DNA of 12,096 nt from NCBI GenBank assembly GCA_026706505.1, contig JAPOYQ010000568.1, forward strand, positions 1 to 12,096, read 5' to 3'. The position numbers were made by a program, and so were the translations under genes. The stretch's first letter is position 1; the number at the start of each line of letters is the position of its first letter. Under the pieces are notes generated by a model. It was not told the origin of the DNA, did not search any database, and was given only the letters and a program-made list of their open reading frames with translations. Positions 7,420 to 12,096 of this stretch are shown here, in pieces. Source of the stretch: Gemmatimonadota bacterium. GTDB lineage: Bacteria > Latescibacterota > UBA2968 > UBA8231.

Positions 7420-10085
7420 CCGAACGGAGCAGAGCTTGGTTGGCGTGCGTCTTGGCCTGCTGCGCGTTGCGCGCGCTAGCGGTCGAGGCGCAAAGTACGG
7501 ACGCGAGCCGGTGGGGGCTGCAGGGCCCGCCGGTGACCGCGTGGGAAGTGCCGCACTTTGAGATAGAATACATCACGCCGCGAATGCACCGCTGGTACGC
7601 GCCCCGGCATCTGGCCGAAAGCTATATGCGGCCCTGGTACAGCGGCGACCGCACCTCCTACGCGCGAGAACGCTACCGGACCCTCGTGGACACGGGCCTA
7701 GAGGGCGAGCCGTGGTACGACACCTTCGGCCACCGCATAGGGCGCGGCTGGATGGTCTATACCTGGGAACAAGAGCAAACCAAACGCAATGGCAGCTTGA
7801 TCAGCCAAGGAGGGCCTTACTCGGAATTTTTCCAGAATCTGGTGATCGCCTCGGACGAGAGCAGGGGAACCAGCGCGCGGTTGATGATCGGCGACGGAAT
7901 CTTCACCGTCTTCACGCCCTTGACCTTCAATAAGACCGAGTTCAATGGACTGCGCCTCGACTGGGCCAACGAGCGCCTCGTGGGGAGCCTGCTGCTGTCG
8001 CGGCCGAGCCAGCCAAACAGGGCTGACCGCACCAATATCACGCACCTGTTGGGAGGCCACGCCAAATTCAAAGTCAGCGACGCGGCGCTCGTCGGCGTTA
8101 CGTATATCAACGCCCACAACGCGCAAAGCCAAGTGCAGATTACGTACGGCAACCCTCTGTACGGGACGCTGACCACCGGCCAGAACAAGTCGCTGAACAA
8201 ACTGTGGGTGCGGCTCAGGGATGATTCGCCAGCCGACGGGGTGAGTGGCACGTCGCTGTTCAGGTACGACATCGTGCTGGTCGATACCAGCGGGCACAAG
8301 GTGCGCGGGCGGGAAATCGGCTTTTTGCCGCGCATTGAGGGAGGGCGAACGCGGGCTGGGGCGCTGGTAGCCGACGGTTCGGAGACGGTCCTGCTCGAAT
8401 ACGATTTCGCCGCCCTCGACCACGAAGGGTTGCGCTCGGCTACCTTGCGCCGGGCAGCAGTCGAACTGGTGGTCGCCGACGACTACCGGGTCGAGATGGC
8501 CTCGAACTTGCAGACCGACGGGGATCGGCGCGACCCGCAGATCGTGTTTTTCCCCGTCGCGCGCTCGCCGGGCAATGTCCAAGACAACAGCAACAGCCGA
8601 GTGCTGCGCCTAGACTACGGTTTGCCTACCGCCAACGAACTGCTTGGGATCAATTGGGACTTGGTCGAGTGGCACGGCGTCTCATTTCGGGGCGAGGCCG
8701 TGGTCAACCGGCAGCACGGCATGTACCCCAGCCTAGATGTCAAGCACCTGCACCACTTCGTCAACAGCGCCCACGCCGCGTACGCCGAAGTGGCCTACGA
8801 ACGCTATCCCTATGATATGGCCGGGGAGTTGTTCTCGCTAGCCGACGGCTATTCGACCAACTACTGGCTCGCGCAGGGCAACGGCGATATCCGTTACCAA
8901 GCGCCGACTCCCGACCTCTACGAGTTCGTCGATGACGACGACGACCACGACGGCACCCCGGAATGGGAACGGCCCTTCCAGAGTTCCTCGCGGGTGGCCT
9001 TTCCCGGCTACGACGAGAACGGCGATTTCATCTACGACCACAACCAGAACCGCAATCTCATCCCCGATTACGAGGAACCTTTCCTGCGGTTTCGCTCGGA
9101 CCGACCAGAGTACCTCTTCGGTCTCGACCTCAACCACAACGGCGTGATTGACCGTTTCGAGAACGACCTCCTGCCCGATTATCCCTACAAGCGCGACCAT
9201 CGCGGTTTCAATATGTACGCACGCGGGCATCTGGGGCCGGATGCGAGTCTGGCGCTGGGACACCAGCGGATGCGGCTGATTTCCGGGGATGGTCGGACTC
9301 ATGCGGTGTACGCGCTGGCCGCGGCGCGCTGGAGCCTTAGAGGCGGGCAATTGCGGTTTTTCGATTTTGCAGCCCGCATCAGGGACGACATCCCGGACGA
9401 CTTGGAGCAATGGGTACAGCCAGTGGGTGCGGTGGGGCGGATGCAGCCTGTTGTAGATCGGCTGCCGGGGAACAACGCTTGGCGCAACACATTATACGCC
9501 GACTGGGAACAGGCTTTTGGCTGGGGTCTGCGCCACATGCACCGCTTCAAGTGGGAGGGCTGGTGGCAGCGCGGGGACGCCGAGATGCTCCACAGCCGCG
9601 AAGGGCGCCCTAGGTCGGGTTTTCTCGGCGCGATCAACAAAGCCGAGTGGACGGTGCCTTTGGGGCTGGGCCGGGTGGAGCCGCGCTGGAAGAGCGAGTA
9701 CCGCCGCGTTCGGCCCTTCCACAGCCGGACCCCTGTGGCGGAAAGCCTCGAACAGACCTTGTTCCTGCTCTGGGTGCAGCCAATTCTAGCCGAGCAGGTT
9801 TCGATCAGCTACTACGCTCGGCACGGTCGCCAGATCTTCGACACCCAGCTACAGTGCGGGTTGGAGTGGAGTCGGTTCTGGATGCTGGAGGGTAGGCACC
9901 CAGAGGTGGCGGAGGACTTTACGGGCCGGACGCTAGTGATACAGTTGACGAACAGAGTGGGCTATGCCGGCTACCAATTGGTGACCCGAGTGGGAGCGCA
10001 GTGGCTGTGGCGCGATTTTGACCACAGCGAAGATCAGCGCTCCAGCATGCTTTTTATAACCATCAACGCGGGGTTGAAGCTATGA
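7416..10085 (+). CDS. Probable outer-membrane beta-barrel protein with EF-hand-like calcium loops
   Basis: The frame is open from before 7347, but TTG at 7416 overlaps the previous stop (TTGA) and gives a proper signal peptide (MTERSRAWLACVLACCALRA.., cleavage about 25/26), so I choose it; 889 residues. I cannot name the family. After an aromatic-rich N-terminal part (about 30-130) come many short amphipathic strands ('ERLVGSLLLSRPS', 'AALVGVTYINAHNAQSQVQITYG', 'VSISYYARHG', 'GYAGYQLVTRVGAQWLW'), and the chain stops at 'MLFITINAGLKL'; this pattern fits a large outer-membrane barrel. Residues about 506-582 carry three acidic loops, the last a textbook EF-hand loop (D571, N573, N575, G576, I578, D579, E582). 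It has no FlgD-like C-terminal domain, unlike the genes around it, which fits a membrane-embedded partner. It overlaps the next gene by four bases (ATGA). A porin-like, anchoring or export role is inference. Confidence 0.72.
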   Translation: MTERSRAWLACVLACCALRALAVEAQSTDASRWGLQGPPVTAWEVPHFEIEYITPRMHRWYAPRHLAESYMRPWYSGDRTSYARERYRTLVDTGLEGEPWYDTFGHRIGRGWMVYTWEQEQTKRNGSLISQGGPYSEFFQNLVIASDESRGTSARLMIGDGIFTVFTPLTFNKTEFNGLRLDWANERLVGSLLLSRPSQPNRADRTNITHLLGGHAKFKVSDAALVGVTYINAHNAQSQVQITYGNPLYGTLTTGQNKSLNKLWVRLRDDSPADGVSGTSLFRYDIVLVDTSGHKVRGREIGFLPRIEGGRTRAGALVADGSETVLLEYDFAALDHEGLRSATLRRAAVELVVADDYRVEMASNLQTDGDRRDPQIVFFPVARSPGNVQDNSNSRVLRLDYGLPTANELLGINWDLVEWHGVSFRGEAVVNRQHGMYPSLDVKHLHHFVNSAHAAYAEVAYERYPYDMAGELFSLADGYSTNYWLAQGNGDIRYQAPTPDLYEFVDDDDDHDGTPEWERPFQSSSRVAFPGYDENGDFIYDHNQNRNLIPDYEEPFLRFRSDRPEYLFGLDLNHNGVIDRFENDLLPDYPYKRDHRGFNMYARGHLGPDASLALGHQRMRLISGDGRTHAVYALAAARWSLRGGQLRFFDFAARIRDDIPDDLEQWVQPVGAVGRMQPVVDRLPGNNAWRNTLYADWEQAFGWGLRHMHRFKWEGWWQRGDAEMLHSREGRPRSGFLGAINKAEWTVPLGLGRVEPRWKSEYRRVRPFHSRTPVAESLEQTLFLLWVQPILAEQVSISYYARHGRQIFDTQLQCGLEWSRFWMLEGRHPEVAEDFTGRTLVIQLTNRVGYAGYQLVTRVGAQWLWRDFDHSEDQRSSMLFITINAGLKL
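8931..9161 (+). other. Three calcium-loop-like motifs in the barrel protein
   Basis: Residues 506-582 of the barrel protein. Loop 1: five Asp in a row then HDG, with D508, D510, D512, G513 in EF-hand positions 1, 3, 5 and 6. Loop 2: DENGDFIYDHNQNRNLIPDYEE spans the middle and is imperfect. Loop 3: DLNHNGVIDRFE matches the EF-hand loop at every ligand position. Thrombospondin type 3 and dockerin repeats bind calcium with similar loops. A surface-exposed or plug-like calcium-stabilised insert is likely. Confidence 0.65.
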
Positions 10086-11995
10086 ACTGGGCTTTCGCAG
10101 CGCTCTTATTGCTGGCGCTGGACGCCGATGGCCAAGTCCGCACCTTCGCGCTCGGCGGTGTCGAGCACGATTGGGCCGGCGGCGGCGACGGCATCGACCC
10201 CGAGTTTTTGGTCGGATCCCGGTCTAGGTCACAGGTGGATACGAGCAACGTACTAGTGGGCGCAGTCGAATTCGTTCACCGGCCGGGATGGGTCAGCCCG
10301 CGCTTTTTCGACGGCGAGGATAACATCGCCTCCCTAGTGCTCGAAGGCCAAGGCTCGGTTAGGGCACCCAATGCAACAACCAAGTACACCGATTTGCGCA
10401 AGGCCCAGCTCCGCGGCATCGTCAACGGCGACCACACCACCGCCTTCGAGCGCAAACCCACCCCCTTCAACCCAGAGGTTCCGGCCTACGGCATCTGGAT
10501 CATCCTCGACTTTGTCCAACAGGTAGGCGTGCAGCGGGTGCGCTTCTATCCGCGCAACACCGTGGCGGCCACGCCGCGCCAACCCTACCAAGACGACTTT
10601 CTGCGCGCGTACGAACTGTGGGTCAACCCAAGGCAGACCAACCGCGTCAGCGGCGCGCCGGACATTTTGGTGATCCGCGAGTTGGAAAACGAAGACCCAG
10701 TGGTCGATGTCGCGGTCAAGCCCCAGTACGTGCGGCTGGTAAAGTTGCGTTCACTATCGGAGGTGCCCTTTGAGATCGACGAGATTGAGGTCTATGGCAC
10801 GGGCTACCTGAACCGGGCGACCTATCAGACGGACCTACTCGATCTAGGGGCTCCCGCCACCGTCGGCGAGGTGCGCTGGGTAGAGGAGGTGGTTGGCGAA
10901 GCGCCCTTTTCCCGCTTGACGGCGCGGGTGCGCACCGGGCTGGACAATACGCCGATCATCTATCGGCAGCGAGTCAGGTCTGACGATCTGTTCTCATCGA
11001 CCGCGGACATCAAGGAGGTGAGCGCCACCAAATACTGGTCGCTTGACCGCCTCGATCGCTTGCCACCGCAGGAGGACGAGGAAAACTGGAGCCCGTGGCA
11101 GCGCGTGTTGAACGGCGGCCTAGTAACAGCACCGGGGCCGCGGCGCTTTATCCAGTTGCAGTTTGCCTTCGAAGGCCGACTCTTTGATACGCGCCTCATC
11201 GACCGGCTCGAATTCGACTACCTGCGCCCGCCAATCGCCGACACCCTCCGGGCCGAGGTCTTTCCGCGGCTGGCCGAGGCGGAAAAGCCGGCGACGTTCC
11301 ACTACGCGGTGTTGCTGAAGGCTAACGGGGCGGTGCGCGGCTACGATGCATTGGCCGTGGACTCCAACGCGCCGGTGGCGAATATCCGCAACGTGCGCTT
11401 GGACGGGCAGGCGGTGGATTTCGCAGTAGAATACGCGCACCAGGAGGGCTTCCGGCTGAGTTTTCCACTGGTAAACAGAGACGGGGCCGTACTGGAATTC
11501 ACCTATGACCTGCCAATCTTCCGCTTCGGCACCACGTTCTCCAGCCGCGCCTACAACAGCCAATTCCCGACGGTACCGCAGATCGTCGAGCCGGGACAGG
11601 TCGTGGATTTCGGGCCAGCGGACCCAGACGAGCTTTCGGGGCTGGCCGTGGAAATCCCCAAACCGCAGATCGGCAAGCTAGTCGGCGAGATCGCAGTCAG
11701 CGCGCGGGTTTTCACGCCCAATGGAGATGGGGTCAACGACCAGTTTGAGATGTTTTTCAACCTATTGCAGCTAGTCGAGTCGGCGCCGGTGGCACTGGAC
11801 GTGTTCGACTTGGCAGGACGGCGGATGCACAGGGTGTTTGCCGAGGAGCGGGGGATCGGGCCAGCGCGCTACCGTTGGGACGGCAGGAACGCAGATGGGA
11901 AGTTGCTAGCGCCGGGGACCTATGTGTGGGTATTGCGGGTGCAGGCAGACGCGTTTGAGGAGCGGCATCTGGGGACGATGGGAGTGGCGTACTAA
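10082..11995 (+). CDS. Secreted discoidin-like protein with FlgD-Ig/type B-like C-terminal domain (paralogue 3 of 3)
   Basis: ATG overlaps the previous stop by four bases (ATGA). The 637-residue protein begins with a short hydrophobic leader (MNWAFAALLLLALDADG, cleavage about 17/18) that lacks Lys/Arg before the core, which is unusual for a signal peptide. Residues about 55-240 are discoidin-like: 'GIVNGDHTTAFE' (from 112), 'WIILDFVQQVGVQRVRFYPR', 'QYVRLVKL', and 'IDEIEVYGTGYL' at 232-243. Next comes the shared module: 'ARVRTGLDN', a degenerate form of the helix-like motif at 313 (VSATKYWSL, without the usual Gly), W336-S-P-W339 and PGPRRF at 351-356. Another beta-rich region has 'LRAEVFPR' and 'FGTTFSSRAY', matching 'LLAEISPS' and 'GAVFRDYTRF' of the first paralogue. 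The C-terminal domain (about 540-637) has VFTPNGDGVND (543-553), 'FDLAGRRM', 'RWDGRNADG' and ends GVAY. It is closer in layout to the 3078 gene than to the 4882 gene. Probably a surface binding protein. Confidence 0.8.
   Translation: MNWAFAALLLLALDADGQVRTFALGGVEHDWAGGGDGIDPEFLVGSRSRSQVDTSNVLVGAVEFVHRPGWVSPRFFDGEDNIASLVLEGQGSVRAPNATTKYTDLRKAQLRGIVNGDHTTAFERKPTPFNPEVPAYGIWIILDFVQQVGVQRVRFYPRNTVAATPRQPYQDDFLRAYELWVNPRQTNRVSGAPDILVIRELENEDPVVDVAVKPQYVRLVKLRSLSEVPFEIDEIEVYGTGYLNRATYQTDLLDLGAPATVGEVRWVEEVVGEAPFSRLTARVRTGLDNTPIIYRQRVRSDDLFSSTADIKEVSATKYWSLDRLDRLPPQEDEENWSPWQRVLNGGLVTAPGPRRFIQLQFAFEGRLFDTRLIDRLEFDYLRPPIADTLRAEVFPRLAEAEKPATFHYAVLLKANGAVRGYDALAVDSNAPVANIRNVRLDGQAVDFAVEYAHQEGFRLSFPLVNRDGAVLEFTYDLPIFRFGTTFSSRAYNSQFPTVPQIVEPGQVVDFGPADPDELSGLAVEIPKPQIGKLVGEIAVSARVFTPNGDGVNDQFEMFFNLLQLVESAPVALDVFDLAGRRMHRVFAEERGIGPARYRWDGRNADGKLLAPGTYVWVLRVQADAFEERHLGTMGVAY
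11980..11984 (+). promoter_or_regulatory. Shine-Dalgarno-like GGGAG inside the upstream gene's tail
   Basis: GGGAG lies in the codons for the terminal MGVAY of the preceding gene, ten bases before ATG 11995. The same arrangement occurs at 4865-4869. Confidence 0.4.
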
Positions 11996-12096
11996 TGCTC
12001 GTTCTACCATTAAAAACGAGAGAACTGGCACAATTGATAAAATACAGCCTACTTGTCGTGCTTTTGGTCAACGCCGCCCAAGCCCAAGACTACGGC
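11995..12096 (+). CDS. Start of another exported protein, 3' end missing
   Basis: ATG overlaps the preceding stop by one base (TAATG), and the frame stays open for 34 codons to the right edge. The product starts with a charged segment, then a hydrophobic core and a signal-peptidase site: 'YSLLVVLLVNAAQA' followed by QDYG, cleavage near residue 30. An in-frame TTG at 12034 would give a shorter, more ordinary signal peptide (MIKYSLLVVLLVNAAQA) but has only a distant GAGAG (12018-12022) before it, so the start is uncertain. Nothing of the mature protein is visible, hence no family can be given. Its place at the end of the coupled gene chain suggests it belongs to the same exported system. Confidence 0.65.
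   Translation, partial: MLVLPLKTRELAQLIKYSLLVVLLVNAAQAQDYG

Noticed and set aside
7698..8582. A 294-codon open frame on the minus strand
   Set aside because: It lies wholly antisense to the barrel gene, has no ribosome binding site or recognisable domain, and is of the kind expected opposite GC-rich coding sequence.
8838..9410. A 190-codon minus-strand frame rich in Val
   Set aside because: The Val runs are simply the reverse complement of the Asp codons of the calcium loops on the + strand.
2892..9614. Frequent CCTAGG sites (for example 2892, 3176, 3215, 3347, 5769, 5931, 6252, 9609)
   Set aside because: CTAG is rare in many bacteria, but the number here is only about twice a simple base-composition expectation and may just reflect use of CTA/CTAG-forming Leu codons.
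1..12096. tRNA, rRNA, CRISPR arrays, insertion sequences
   Set aside because: I saw no array of spaced repeats, no transposase, no terminal inverted repeats and no RNA-gene signatures; coding sequence fills almost the whole window.

Overview
The window is GC-rich and densely coded, with every credible gene on the + strand and no gene-free stretch longer than about 75 bases. It carries seven genes: the 3' part of a thioredoxin-like (TlpA/ResA-type) protein, five complete genes for large exported or surface proteins, and the first 34 codons of a further exported protein. The C-terminal sorting/FlgD-Ig-like domains ('NYPNPFNP...KMIKL' and 'VFTPNGDGxND...DLAGR...WDGxDxxG') point to the FCB superphylum or a related candidate phylum. 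Latescibacterota-, KSB1-, Zixibacteria- or Fibrobacterota-like bacteria would fit, but no marker gene in the window fixes the phylum.

Layout. Positions 1-893 hold the thioredoxin-fold protein with a WCVPC active site; its N-terminal region contains a 93-bp tandem duplication. A 73-bp spacer follows, holding a short stray copy of a 'TRTRKMIK'-type sorting-signal coding sequence and a good ribosome binding site. Gene 2 (967-3063) is a secreted FG-GAP/VCBS repeat protein with a canonical type A sorting domain. From there to the right edge five genes are packed with gaps of 14 nt or less or with 1-4 nt overlaps, so they look like one translationally coupled operon: gene 3 (3078-4880), gene 4 (4882-7419), gene 5 (7416-10085), gene 6 (10082-11995) and partial gene 7 (from 11995).

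Genes 3, 4 and 6 are divergent paralogues. Each has a signal peptide, discoidin (F5/8C)-like domain(s), a beta-rich module carrying a 'WSxW...P-x-[PL]-RRF' signature with a short helix-like insert, a second beta-rich region, and a FlgD-Ig/type B-like C-terminal domain ending in GV[AV]Y. Gene 5, between them, looks like a large outer-membrane beta-barrel with a calcium-binding segment of EF-hand/thrombospondin-type-3-like loops.

Taken together the genes suggest an exported cell-surface assembly: soluble binding proteins delivered by C-terminal sorting domains plus an outer-membrane partner. No enzyme is recognisable apart from the thioredoxin-like protein. That functional picture is inference; gene order, paralogy and motifs are visible directly.
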